In this document: positions 53,727 to 61,467 of the stretch, one piece after another
Layout: each line of letters opens with the position of its first letter
How positions within the stretch are numbered: the stretch's first letter is position 1
Assembly (NCBI GenBank): GCA_021776735.1
Contig: JAJFFH010000062.1
Coordinates: 110,400-174,399 of the forward strand
Source: Planctomycetota bacterium
GTDB taxonomy: Bacteria > Planctomycetota > PLA2
Length of the DNA stretch: 64,000 bases
Reading direction: 5' to 3'
Position numbers and translations under genes: made by a program
The notes under the pieces: model-generated
Told to the model about the DNA's origin: nothing
What the model saw: only the letters and a program-made list of their open reading frames with translations
Databases searched by the model: none

Positions 53727-55742
53727 CTACCGGGCCCGGAGCTCGTGCGCCTCCAACTCGCGGATTTGATCGCGCAATTCCGCCGCGCGCTCGAACTCGA
53801 GTTTTTCCGCGGCCGCGTGCATCTCCTTCGTGAGCTTGTCGATTTCCTTGGCGGTGCGCGCGGGCGACCAGTGCGAGTACGGCGCGTCGCCCCCGCCCCC
53901 CCCTTCCGCCACGTTCAAGGGCCCCTCCTCGTCGTCGGACCCATACACGCTGCTGAGCACCTCGCCGATCCGCTTGATGATCGTCCTGGGCTCGATCCCG
54001 TGTTCCTTGTTGTGCGCGAGCTGTGTTTCGCGCCGGCGGGCCGTCACGTCCATCGCGCGGCGCATCGAGTCCGTCACCTTGGCGGCGTAGAGGATGACCC
54101 GGCCGTGGATGTTGCGCGAGGCGCGGCCCATGGTCTGGATCAGCGACCGGTCGTTGCGTAAGAATCCTTCCTTGTCCGCGTCGAGAACCGCGACGAGCGC
54201 GACCTCGGGGAGGTCGAGTCCTTCGCGCAGCAGGTTGATCCCGATCAGGACGTCGAACACCGCGAGACGCAGGTCGCGGATGATCTCGGTGCGCTCCAGC
54301 GTGTCGATGTCGCTGTGCAGGTAGCGGCACTTCACGCCGATGTCCGCGTAGTACTCGGACAACTCCTCGGCCATGCGTTTCGTGAGCGTCGTCACGAGGA
54401 CGCGATAGCCCGCCGCCACGGTCGCGCGAATCTCCGCCAGCAGGTCGTCCACCTGTCCATCGACACCACGCACATCGACCGGGGGATCGACGAGCCCCGT
54501 CGGCCGCACGATCTGCTCGACGGTTTGGTCCTTCGTGCGCTCTTTTTCGTATGTACCGGGCGTCGCGCTCACGTAGATGACCTGGCTCAGGTTCTCGCGG
54601 AACTCCTCGAAGCGCAGCGGGCGGTTGTCGAGAGCCGACGGCAAGCGAAAGCCGTGCTCGACGAGCACCTCCTTGCGCGCGCGGTCGCCCTTGTACATGC
54701 CGCCCACCTGCGGCACCGCGACATGGCTCTCGTCGACAAACAGGAGGAAGTCCTTCGGAAAATACGAGAGCAGCGTCCACGGCGGCTCGCCCGCCTCGCG
54801 CCCGTCGAGGTGACGGGAATAGTTCTCGATGCCACTGCAGGTGCCCATCTCGCGGATCAGCTCGAGGTCGTAGCGCGTGCGCTGTTCAATCCGCTGCGCC
54901 TCCAGCAGTTTTTTTTGACGCTTCAGTTCGAGAAGGCGCTCTTCGAGTTCGTTCTCGATGGTGATGCACGCCGCTTCGAGCCGCTCGCCCTCCGTTACGT
55001 AGTGGCTGGTCGGATAGACATCGGCGAACGCCAGCTCTCCGGCAATCTCGCCCGTGAGCGGATCGATCGAACTGATCTCCTCGATCGTGTCCCCGAACCA
55101 CTCGACGCGGATGACGCGGTCGTCGGCATACGCCGGGAAGATGTCCACCACGTCGCCGCGCACGCGGAACGTGCCGCGCCGAAACTCGAACCCGGCGCGC
55201 TGATACTGGCACAGGGTCAACTGGCGGAGGACGTCGTCCCGGTCGGCCTCCTGCCCCCGCTCGAGTCGGACGTGGAGCTTCTCGTACGACTCCGGCGAGC
55301 CTGCGCCGAAGATGCACGAGACCGAGGCGACGACGATGACGTCCCGGCGTGTCAGCAGGCTGAACGTGGCGCGGTGCCGCATGCGGTCGATGCGGTCGTT
55401 GATCGTCGATTCCTTCTCGATGTAGAGATCGGTCGACGGGATGTACGCCTCGGGCATGTAGTAGTCGTAGTAGCTGACGAAGTACTCGACCGCGTTCTCC
55501 GGGAAGAGCTGGCGGAACTCCTCGAAGAGCTGCGCCGCCAAGACCTTGTTCGGGGCGAGGACCAGCGCGGGCCGGTTCGTGCGCTCGACGACGTGGGCCA
55601 TCGTGAAGGTCTTGCCCGAGCCGGTCACACCCAGGAGAGTCTGCTCCTCGACTCCCGCCGTGAGCCCGCCGACAAGCCCCTCGACCGCCGCAGGCTGATC
55701 GCCGCACAGTTCGAAGTCCGAAACGAGGCGAAAGCCGCTCAT
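53727..55742 (-). CDS. uvrB: Excinuclease ABC subunit B
   Basis: 671 residues from ATG 55742; this start matches the family N-terminus (FRLVSDFELCGDQPAAVEGL) and avoids 16 extra residues from 55790. Walker A GVTGSGKTFTMA, the beta-hairpin region with YYDYYMPEAYIPSTDLYIEKE, DESHVAVPQVGGMYKGD, the GLDLPEVALVAVLDADKEGFLR helicase block and a C-terminal UVR motif (EKLEFERAAELRDQIRELE). TAGACT seven bases before this ATG predicts a leaderless mRNA. Confidence 0.98.
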   Translation of the reverse strand: MSGFRLVSDFELCGDQPAAVEGLVGGLTAGVEEQTLLGVTGSGKTFTMAHVVERTNRPALVLAPNKVLAAQLFEEFRQLFPENAVEYFVSYYDYYMPEAYIPSTDLYIEKESTINDRIDRMRHRATFSLLTRRDVIVVASVSCIFGAGSPESYEKLHVRLERGQEADRDDVLRQLTLCQYQRAGFEFRRGTFRVRGDVVDIFPAYADDRVIRVEWFGDTIEEISSIDPLTGEIAGELAFADVYPTSHYVTEGERLEAACITIENELEERLLELKRQKKLLEAQRIEQRTRYDLELIREMGTCSGIENYSRHLDGREAGEPPWTLLSYFPKDFLLFVDESHVAVPQVGGMYKGDRARKEVLVEHGFRLPSALDNRPLRFEEFRENLSQVIYVSATPGTYEKERTKDQTVEQIVRPTGLVDPPVDVRGVDGQVDDLLAEIRATVAAGYRVLVTTLTKRMAEELSEYYADIGVKCRYLHSDIDTLERTEIIRDLRLAVFDVLIGINLLREGLDLPEVALVAVLDADKEGFLRNDRSLIQTMGRASRNIHGRVILYAAKVTDSMRRAMDVTARRRETQLAHNKEHGIEPRTIIKRIGEVLSSVYGSDDEEGPLNVAEGGGGGDAPYSHWSPARTAKEIDKLTKEMHAAAEKLEFERAAELRDQIRELEAHELRAR

Positions 55743-55749
55743 TTCCAGC

Positions 55750-55755
55750 AGTCTA
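55750..55755 (-). promoter_or_regulatory. -10 box predicting a leaderless uvrB mRNA
   Basis: TAGACT on the minus strand, then GCTGGAA and ATG 55742. TTTGGT 16 bp upstream could serve as -35. Confidence 0.5.
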
Positions 55756-55831
55756 CGCGGCAAAACCCCGAACCAAACGCTCTGCGCCACGTCTGAACAG
55801 GTATAGTGACCCGAATCGGAAGGACCCCATC

Positions 55832-57004
55832 ATGGCCGAAGGAAAAATCTGCGTCTGCCCCCAGTGCGGCAAAAAATTCAAGCTCAAGCCCGAGTTCTCG
55901 GCGGCCAGTTTCGCCTGTACGGGCTGCAGTGCCACGGTCTGGGCCGAAGGCGAGCCCACGTCGAAGGCAACGCCGAAAGCCCGGCGCGCCGGCGCAGCTA
56001 CCCGCGCGCGACGCGGCGGCAAGCGCTTGCCCGCACCCCGCAAGGGCAAGGCCCAGGGCGGAGGCAGAGAACGAAGCCGCGGACGCCGCGAGGAGGCGGA
56101 AGCCGAAGCCGACGAGCGCCCGCGCAGCCGCTACTCGAATCAGGGCAACAACTCGACGAACATGATCATCGCGGTCGTCGGGGTGCTCATCGTCGTCGGC
56201 GGCATTCTATTCTTCGCCTTGGGCAACAAGGACGACAAGGCCAAGACCGAACAGGCCAACCAGGCCGACGCGTCCAACCCCGGTGGCGGCGACACCGCCA
56301 TGAAAGCCGGAGCGGACCAAAACGGTCCGACCGGAACCGAGGACGCCGGAAACGGCGAAGGAACCAAGGACGAGGGCCTTCCGCCGGTCGAGGGCGGTTC
56401 GGACGGGGAGCCCAAGAAAGCGGCAGGAACGGACGGCGATGATTCCACGGAGCCCTCGAAGACGGATCCCGACAAGACCGAGCCGGCGAAGCCGCTCAAG
56501 AAAATCGGTGGCACGACCGGCAAGGGCAAGCGGAAACGCGGCGACCGCAACAACCGGTACTACCCGCCCGCCGACCTCGGTCACCTCAAGGACACCGCCC
56601 CGGAGCTGCGCGCCAAGATCGACAAGCTCGTCGATCAGGTCTTCGACCCGTTCGCCGGCCGAGACAGCGGTCGCGCGAAGACCAAACTCGCGGCGATTGG
56701 CAAGCCCGCGTTCTTGCCGATACTGGGCCGCATGCGCCGCGAGCGGGACAAGCTCAAGGACGACGGCTCGCACGACGAGCTCCAGGTCGAGGCCTCAATC
56801 CGGATCGCGGATACGACCCTGCGCATGATGGACGGCCACCTGGACGGAAAGGGCAAGCAACCCATCCGTCCGGGGACACAAAACGACTATATCGACCGCA
56901 TCCTGCTGATGCACTACCGTCGGTGGGTCAAGGACTTGCACAAACTCGAGACCATGCCGGGCCCGTTTGTCGCGTCCTACGACGACAAGGACGAGGACGA
57001 GTAG
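55832..57004 (+). CDS. Zinc-ribbon, single-pass membrane protein
   Basis: 390 residues. Cys9-x2-Cys12 and Cys29-x2-Cys32 form a small zinc ribbon in the cytoplasm; then an Arg/Gly/Pro-rich basic linker, one membrane helix (MIIAVVGVLIVVGGILFFAL), a long acidic low-complexity stretch (Thr/Asp/Glu/Gly/Pro) and a compact helical C-terminal domain (ELRAKIDKLVDQVFDPFAG, HYRRWVKDLHKLETMPG). The architecture recurs in planctomycete proteins of unknown role. TATAGT (55802-55807) and GGAAGGA precede the ATG, so it has a conventional leader. An exact 13-mer is read GTDGDDS in the acidic stretch. Confidence 0.72.
   Translation: MAEGKICVCPQCGKKFKLKPEFSAASFACTGCSATVWAEGEPTSKATPKARRAGAATRARRGGKRLPAPRKGKAQGGGRERSRGRREEAEAEADERPRSRYSNQGNNSTNMIIAVVGVLIVVGGILFFALGNKDDKAKTEQANQADASNPGGGDTAMKAGADQNGPTGTEDAGNGEGTKDEGLPPVEGGSDGEPKKAAGTDGDDSTEPSKTDPDKTEPAKPLKKIGGTTGKGKRKRGDRNNRYYPPADLGHLKDTAPELRAKIDKLVDQVFDPFAGRDSGRAKTKLAAIGKPAFLPILGRMRRERDKLKDDGSHDELQVEASIRIADTTLRMMDGHLDGKGKQPIRPGTQNDYIDRILLMHYRRWVKDLHKLETMPGPFVASYDDKDEDE
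56429..56441 (+). repeat. 13-mer repeat, exact copy with long flank
   Basis: GGCAGGAACGGACGGCGATG in sense orientation, read A-G-T-D-G-D-D in a low-complexity linker. Confidence 0.9.
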
Positions 57005-57034
57005 GCGCGAGCGCGGACACGGCACGAGGCGTCC

Positions 57035-57937
57035 ATGTCCTTGCCGGCGTTTTATCGGGGGTTGGCGCAGCTTGGGCGCGCTGGCCTTGTCACCGGCGAC
57101 GCGTTGGCGCAACTGCACGACGCGGGCACGCTGAAACTGCCCGGCCTGGCCGAAGCCGTCGAGCGCGGCGAGAGCCTCTCGGCGGCGCTGGCGCACCATG
57201 CCGACAAGGTGCCGTCGGAGGATGTCACGCTCATCGAGGCGGGCGAGACCACGGGCGAACTCGGTGCCTGCCTCGAACGCCTCGCGCGCATCCATGAACA
57301 CCGGTCCGCGATGTGGGCCAACTTCCGCAGCAAGATGCGGTATCCGCTGCTGATCCTCCATGTCGCCGCGCTCTGCATGCCGATCGCCCTGACGACCATG
57401 AAAGGCTGGGAGCCCTGGACGATCGGCATTCTCGCCACGGCGTGGAGCTTGATCGGCGCCGTTTTCGTCGTTCGCCGTACACCGGAGGGCCGCAAGCGGG
57501 TCCGCCGGTTCGTGGATCACCTGCCGTTGTTCGGCAAGGCGGCGCGCCATCAGCGCCAGTCCCTGTTCGCCTCAGTGCTGGCCGCGGGCCACGACGCCGG
57601 GCTCACCCTCGACCGAGCGGCCGACGTCGCAGGCCGCGCCGCGCACCTCGAACGCGCGGTCGAAGCCGCGCCCGCGGTGACAGCCGGAACACCGCTCGGC
57701 GCGGCCTTGGCCGCGAAGCTCGCGCTACCGCCCGACCTCCTGGCACGAATCACGACATCGGAAATCGCGGGCGAGCTGACGCCCGAACTGGAACGGATGG
57801 CAACCGAGGAGGCGAGCGCCGCGGACAGGGCGCTCGAGCGCGCCGTCGAATACACGACGAAGGGGTTTTATGTCGCGCTCTTGCTGGTGGTCTTGTTCTA
57901 CGCGCTCACGATCCTGGGGCGTGCGTATGGTGTATGA
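57035..57937 (+). CDS. GspF/PilC-like inner-membrane protein (short)
   Basis: 300 residues, shorter than the roughly 400 of GspF/PilC. Two GspF-type repeats: VTLIEAGETTGELGACLERLA with a following membrane helix (LLILHVAALCMPIALTT), and FASVLAAGHDAGLTLDRAADV with the C-terminal helix (FYVALLLVVLFYALTILG). The first repeat has lost its QL-x-x-L-x-x-AGLP start. No ATPase or pilin gene adjoins. It could be a second platform protein for the pilus/secretion systems or an orphan. 30 bp behind the zinc-ribbon gene; followed by a bidirectional hairpin. Confidence 0.75.
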   Translation: MSLPAFYRGLAQLGRAGLVTGDALAQLHDAGTLKLPGLAEAVERGESLSAALAHHADKVPSEDVTLIEAGETTGELGACLERLARIHEHRSAMWANFRSKMRYPLLILHVAALCMPIALTTMKGWEPWTIGILATAWSLIGAVFVVRRTPEGRKRVRRFVDHLPLFGKAARHQRQSLFASVLAAGHDAGLTLDRAADVAGRAAHLERAVEAAPAVTAGTPLGAALAAKLALPPDLLARITTSEIAGELTPELERMATEEASAADRALERAVEYTTKGFYVALLLVVLFYALTILGRAYGV

Positions 57938-57957
57938 GCCTGGCGGCTGCTCCGCTG

Positions 57958-57979
57958 CAAGAATCGTGGGCGATTCTTG
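57958..57979. terminator. Bidirectional hairpin between convergent genes
   Basis: CAAGAATCG, loop TGGG, CGATTCTTG (9-bp perfect arms) between the GspF-like gene and the minus-strand MoeB-like fragment. TTAGTAAG follows on the plus side. Confidence 0.65.
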
Positions 57980-58396
57980 TTAGTAAGAATCCGAGCCGGA
58001 CAGGAAGTCGTAGCTGTGAGGTTTGTGGCCCAGCAGGCGCCACAGGGCTTCGCCGGCGGCGAGCGTTTCCAAGAGGGCGCGCGCCGCTTGATCGGGGACA
58101 TCGCCGTCCGTCGGCTGTCCTCCTAGGAGAACCCGCTTGCCCAAGGCTGCGCCCCAGAGTTTTTGGCCCTGCGCGGTGCGGTAGGCTTCGCCATCGCCCA
58201 GATCCAGGACCAGGTCTGCCGGGCCCTGCGTGACGACGGCGCCGAGGCCCGCGCGTTCCATGTAGGTGCGGCAGAGCGGCGCTTCGCCGTGGAGCAGGAC
58301 GCGCGCGGCCGCAAGACGTTGCTGACCTGCGCCTCCGATCGGGGCGAGCAGGATCTGGCGCGTGTAGCGGCGGGCGTCTTCGGGCGTCAAGCTCAC
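57980..58396 (-). CDS. MoeB/ThiF N-terminal-like protein without the catalytic core
   Basis: 138 residues. TPEDARRYTRQILLAPIGGAGQQRLAAARVLL is the N-terminal signature of MoeB/HesA adenylyltransferases (RYxRQ, EIGxxGQ, L-x-x-A-x-V-L), but GxGGLG is replaced by HGEAPLCRT and the Asp/Arg catalytic residues and zinc Cys are absent. The rest has Rossmann-like alternation (GADLVLDLGDG type: PADLVLDLGDGEAYR). The nearby ThiF gene (58770) lacks just this N-terminal segment, so the two may be halves of a heterodimer, or this is a degraded paralogue. Sense 13-mer read PTDGDV. Confidence 0.6.
   Translation of the reverse strand: MSLTPEDARRYTRQILLAPIGGAGQQRLAAARVLLHGEAPLCRTYMERAGLGAVVTQGPADLVLDLGDGEAYRTAQGQKLWGAALGKRVLLGGQPTDGDVPDQAARALLETLAAGEALWRLLGHKPHSYDFLSGSDSY
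58099..58111 (-). repeat. 13-mer repeat, exact copy
   Basis: Sense in the MoeB-like fragment, read Q-P-T-D-G-D-V; preceded by AGCCG. Confidence 0.9.
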
Positions 58397-58443
58397 AACG
58401 CGTTCACGGCGTCGAACGCCTCTTCAAGCTCGCGGGAACCCGA

Positions 58444-58683
58444 TCAGAGGCGGATCTCATCGACCGCTTCGACTTTGACGCCCTTTTCCTCGAGGTACAC
58501 GATCGCCTTGGCGACGTTGTCATCCTCGCCGTCGAATTCGTAGCCGAGGATCGCGCTGTCCTCCGAGATCGTGCCGGCGACGATGTTCGGAATGATGTCG
58601 AACCGCGTGATGAGGTTGTAGTTCCACGGCTCCCGCACCAACTGGGTGGGGAACGTGATGATGAATTTTCGTTTCGTTCGCAT
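58444..58683 (-). CDS. NIL-domain protein
   Basis: 79 residues. ITFPTQLVREPWNYNLITRFDIIPNIVAGTISEDSAILGYEFDG (shown in part: FPTQLVREP, RFDIIPNI, TISED) and NVAKAIVYLEEKGVKVE match the NIL domain, a ferredoxin-like fold found at the C-terminus of methionine ABC transporters and as stand-alone proteins beside ThiF/MoeB and sulfur-carrier genes. A role in sulfur transfer or homocysteine synthesis is plausible from that context. Four direct repeats lie upstream of its start. Confidence 0.85.
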   Translation of the reverse strand: MRTKRKFIITFPTQLVREPWNYNLITRFDIIPNIVAGTISEDSAILGYEFDGEDDNVAKAIVYLEEKGVKVEAVDEIRL

Positions 58684-58692
58684 CTGCGCAGT

Positions 58693-58750
58693 GCCGTTCT
58701 AGGAGTCGCCGTTCTAGGAGGCCGTTCCAGGAGGGAGGCCGTTCTAGGAG
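58693..58750 (-). repeat. Four direct repeats upstream of the NIL gene
   Basis: GCCGTTCTAGGAG on the plus strand at 58693, 58708, 58721 (one mismatch) and 58738. Spacings 15, 13 and 17 bp. On the transcribed side the unit reads CTCCTAGAACGGC. Possible operator, or a slippage product. Confidence 0.7.
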
Positions 58751-58769
58751 GCGCCGTCCGTGGTGCATC

Positions 58770-59447
58770 CTACGACACGCCGCCTGAAATCGGTATGCCG
58801 CGGCAGGCGCATTCGGGCCGCGGTTCGAGCCGGGCCCGGGACAGGCGCCCGTTGGCCAGATCCGCCATCAGCACGGCGCCCGATGTTTCGTCGCCCGCTC
58901 GCACGCGCAGGATTTCGCCCAACGCCAGCGCGGCCACCACCCCCACCGCAGGGCCAAAAACCCCGGTCCAGCGGCACTCGTCGGTCGCGGCATCGGGCGG
59001 TTCGGGCAAAAGACAGCGCAGGCAGGGCCCACCGGGCCGGATGAGTAGAACCTGGCCGCGGAACTGCGCCGCGCCCGCGTGCACCAGCGGAACGCCGGCG
59101 GCGAGGCAGAGGTCGTTGAGCAGGTATTTGTCCGCAAAATTATCGGTCCCGTCGAACACACAGTCCCGCCCGGCGATCAGCTCCGCGCCGTTGCCCGCAT
59201 CCAGCCGGATCGGCCGCGCGTCGAGACCAAACCGCTCGGCCAACACCTGGGCCTTGCCTCGCCCGACGTCGGCGTCGGTGTAAAGAATCTGGCGGTGCAG
59301 GTTTTCCAGGGCCACGGTGTCAGGATCGAGAACCGTCAGGTCGCGCGCGTCCGCATCAAGCAGCATGCGCACGACCGGCGCCCCCAGACCCCCTGCGCCC
59401 ACAATCAGGATGCCGCCACACGCCGGCTCCCTCACGACTTCGCTCAC
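58770..59447 (-). CDS. ThiF/MoeB-family adenylyltransferase, lacking the usual N-terminus
   Basis: 225 residues from GTG 59447, which forms a GTGA overlap with the upstream stop; an ATG at 59459 is possible. LIVGAGGLGAPVVRMLLDADARDL, LDPDTVALENLHRQILYTDADVG and DGTDNFADKYLLNDLC are the ATP-binding and catalytic core that adenylates a sulfur-carrier C-terminus. Zinc Cys pairs CLRC and CAC are near the ends of the domain; the DECRWTGVFGPAVG loop is in place. The RYxRQ start is missing and occurs instead in the gene at 57980. With the NIL protein it forms a sulfur-transfer-like cluster, but no ThiS/MoaD carrier is visible. Confidence 0.86.
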   Translation of the reverse strand: MSEVVREPACGGILIVGAGGLGAPVVRMLLDADARDLTVLDPDTVALENLHRQILYTDADVGRGKAQVLAERFGLDARPIRLDAGNGAELIAGRDCVFDGTDNFADKYLLNDLCLAAGVPLVHAGAAQFRGQVLLIRPGGPCLRCLLPEPPDAATDECRWTGVFGPAVGVVAALALGEILRVRAGDETSGAVLMADLANGRLSRARLEPRPECACRGIPISGGVS

Positions 59448-60124
59448 GGCCTCCTCCACAGCCCCGCCGCGCCAGCGAGGAGTCCCACGAGTCCAAGCTT
59501 GGCCGAATACGAACCGAGTCCACGCAAGGGAACCGCCACGAGCGACTCCGCGGTCTGGCTGCCGGTGTACAGCCCCTTCGCGTGGATCCAGTCAAAGCCC
59601 AGCGTCACCGACGCCGCGGCTGCCGGATTCAGGTCGAACGCGCGCGCCGCGCTCGCCGCCCGGCCGTCGGCACCGGCGTCGAACAGGAACGCCTCGTCCC
59701 AAAAAAACAGGGTGGCCAACAGGAAACAGCCAAGGACGGCGATGCCTGCTCGGGCGGGACCGCCGCCCAGTGCGTAGCCGACGGCGCCGAGAACGTAAGC
59801 GTACAGCCCGGCGAACGCGCCGGCCCATGCCGACGCCGCGAAGGGGCCGCCGCGCCGCCATGCCACGAGCGTGCACGCCACGACGCAAGCCACTCCGAAC
59901 AGCGCGCTGGCCTGCGCCGCGCGCAGCGCCGGAGTCCAGGCAACATCGCCGTCCGTACGCTTCCAAAAAAACGGTCCGACGCACGCGGCGGCGACGAGCG
60001 AGAGGCCCGCGACCGCAAACGCGGCATCGCTGCCCGCAGCCCGGGGCAGAGCCCACAACACGAACGCGGCCCCCACAAGCGGAAGACCGGCAAGCGGAAC
60101 AAGCGTCACACCGATCATCGCCAT
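59444..60124 (-). CDS. Polytopic membrane protein of unknown function
   Basis: 226 residues, about seven hydrophobic segments (LVPLAGLPLVGAAFVLWAL, AAFAVAGLSLVAAACVGPFFW, LFGVACVVACTLVAW, AGLYAYVLGAVGYALG, IAVLGCFLLATLFFW). A conserved-looking GFDWIHAKGLYTGSQTAES loop precedes the last helix. No family recognised; the layout recalls cytochrome biogenesis or ABC-2 type membrane subunits. Contains a sense 13-mer (59944, read RTDGDV in a loop) and an antisense variant (59732, read GIAVLG). Confidence 0.6.
   Translation of the reverse strand: MAMIGVTLVPLAGLPLVGAAFVLWALPRAAGSDAAFAVAGLSLVAAACVGPFFWKRTDGDVAWTPALRAAQASALFGVACVVACTLVAWRRGGPFAASAWAGAFAGLYAYVLGAVGYALGGGPARAGIAVLGCFLLATLFFWDEAFLFDAGADGRAASAARAFDLNPAAAASVTLGFDWIHAKGLYTGSQTAESLVAVPLRGLGSYSAKLGLVGLLAGAAGLWRRP
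59732..59744 (+). repeat. 13-mer repeat, one mismatch (AAGGACGGCGATG)
   Basis: Antisense in the polytopic membrane protein gene, read G-I-A-V-L; preceded by AGCC; opposed to the exact copy 200 bp on. Confidence 0.75.
59944..59956 (-). repeat. 13-mer repeat, exact copy
   Basis: Sense in the polytopic membrane protein gene, read K-R-T-D-G-D-V; preceded by AGCGT. Confidence 0.9.
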
Positions 60125-60158
60125 GTGGCTCGCCGGCAGAGGCGCCAGAGGTGCGGGA

Positions 60159-61331
60159 TCACTTCGCGCGCGTTTCCTGCAGCGCGATCAGCGAGTAGCA
60201 GGTCGCGATGAGCGGCATCGACTCGTTCCAGCGCGGCGAGTGGCCGTTTTTCCAGGAGCCGTCCGCGCGCTGGCGCTTGAGGATTGCCGTCCGCAGATCC
60301 GCACGCCAGTCGCGCGCGCCGTCCGCGGTCTTGATCTTGTCCACGCCGCACAGCCGCAGCGCCTTCGCCGCGGTCATGTAGTAGTAGTACAGTCCCCAGT
60401 AGACGGCTTCCGGTCGCGTCTTGGCGGTGTGCTCGAATCCGGGATTCTCGTCCCAGGTGTAGTTGTCGCCGATCCACGAGAGCACGGACTTGACACGCGC
60501 GTCGTCGGGCTTCACGCCGACGAGGATGTAACACTTGAGCAGCGCGTAGGTCATCGAACCGTAGCCGCGGGGAATATAGGTGCCGTCGGGCAGCCGCCGC
60601 AGGCCGGCCTTGGAAACGCCGGGTTCGTAGCCCGCCGAACCGTCGTTGCCCGGCACGACCTTCACCTTGCCCTTCTCCTTGTCCTGGACCTCCATCGCGC
60701 CGCCGTCCTTGTGCGCGTCGTTCTCGGAGCGGTTTTGCGCGCGCTCGAGATACTTCAGCGCCTTTTGCATCGCGGGATCGCTCTCGGGCACCCCGGCCGC
60801 GCGCAGCGCCTCGATCGCGAACTGGGTGTTCGACAGGTCGGCACTCTTCGCGGTGTTGTAGCCGAACCCGCCCTCGATGCGCCCGTTCTCGCGCCGCTGC
60901 ATCGTCTTGATGAACCCGCGCATCTTCGCACGCACCTCGGCGTGCGCCGGATCATCCACGGTCTCGAGCGCCAGCAGCGCCGCGCAGGTGAAGTAGTTGT
61001 CGTACTTGCTCGCCGCACCCTGGCGAATCGCGCCGTCTTCCTTCATGTTCGCGACCAGGAACGCGCAGGCTTGCCTGACAAGCGGATCGTCCTTGCGCTT
61101 CCCCGCCGGCAACGCCGCCGCAATCGGCGTAATCGCGAACGCGGTGAACGCGGCGTTCGGATACATCTTCCCGTTGCGCGGATCCGGCGCCAGCCACTTG
61201 CCATCCTTGGCTTGCGCCTTGAGCCAGGCAAGGCCCTTGGCGATCGCTGAACTGTCGGGGCGCTGAACGGGCTTTTTTTCGGCAAAGGAAAACGACAATG
61301 AAAAGAGCAGAAGGACGGCGATGTTTCTCAT
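60159..61331 (-). CDS. Secreted prenyltransferase/squalene-cyclase-like repeat protein
   Basis: 390 residues. Signal peptide MRNIAVLLLFSLSFSFA, then alpha-alpha barrel repeats of the squalene-hopene cyclase/prenyltransferase type: AIAKGLAWLKAQAKDGKWL, RIEGGFGYN, SNTQFAIEALRAAG, GYGSMTYALLKCYILVG and LRTAILKRQRADGSWKNGH. The catalytic DxDD of cyclases is absent and the protein is exported, so it is not a hopanoid enzyme. Such proteins are common and uncharacterised in planctomycetes. The signal-peptide codons overlap a 13-mer variant (61311). Confidence 0.8.
   Translation of the reverse strand: MRNIAVLLLFSLSFSFAEKKPVQRPDSSAIAKGLAWLKAQAKDGKWLAPDPRNGKMYPNAAFTAFAITPIAAALPAGKRKDDPLVRQACAFLVANMKEDGAIRQGAASKYDNYFTCAALLALETVDDPAHAEVRAKMRGFIKTMQRRENGRIEGGFGYNTAKSADLSNTQFAIEALRAAGVPESDPAMQKALKYLERAQNRSENDAHKDGGAMEVQDKEKGKVKVVPGNDGSAGYEPGVSKAGLRRLPDGTYIPRGYGSMTYALLKCYILVGVKPDDARVKSVLSWIGDNYTWDENPGFEHTAKTRPEAVYWGLYYYYMTAAKALRLCGVDKIKTADGARDWRADLRTAILKRQRADGSWKNGHSPRWNESMPLIATCYSLIALQETRAK
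61311..61323 (+). repeat. 13-mer repeat, one mismatch (AAGGACGGCGATG)
   Basis: Antisense over the first codons of the secreted cyclase-like gene, read N-I-A-V-L; preceded by AGCAG. Confidence 0.7.
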
Positions 61332-61467
61332 GGTTCTTTTGGATGGGGTTTGTTCGATGGGGGCTCTGGCTAGTCAGAGGATACGGTGCACGGGGCATGC
61401 CGGGTCGGGATTGGCGCACTCGCAGCCCGGTTTTTTGAAGGGTGTCGGCGGGACCGACAGCAGGTGG

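Noticed and set aside
58444..58683. Small protein as PurS
   Set aside because: Size fits, but RFDIIPNI and the YLEEKGVKVE end match the NIL domain and no pur genes adjoin.
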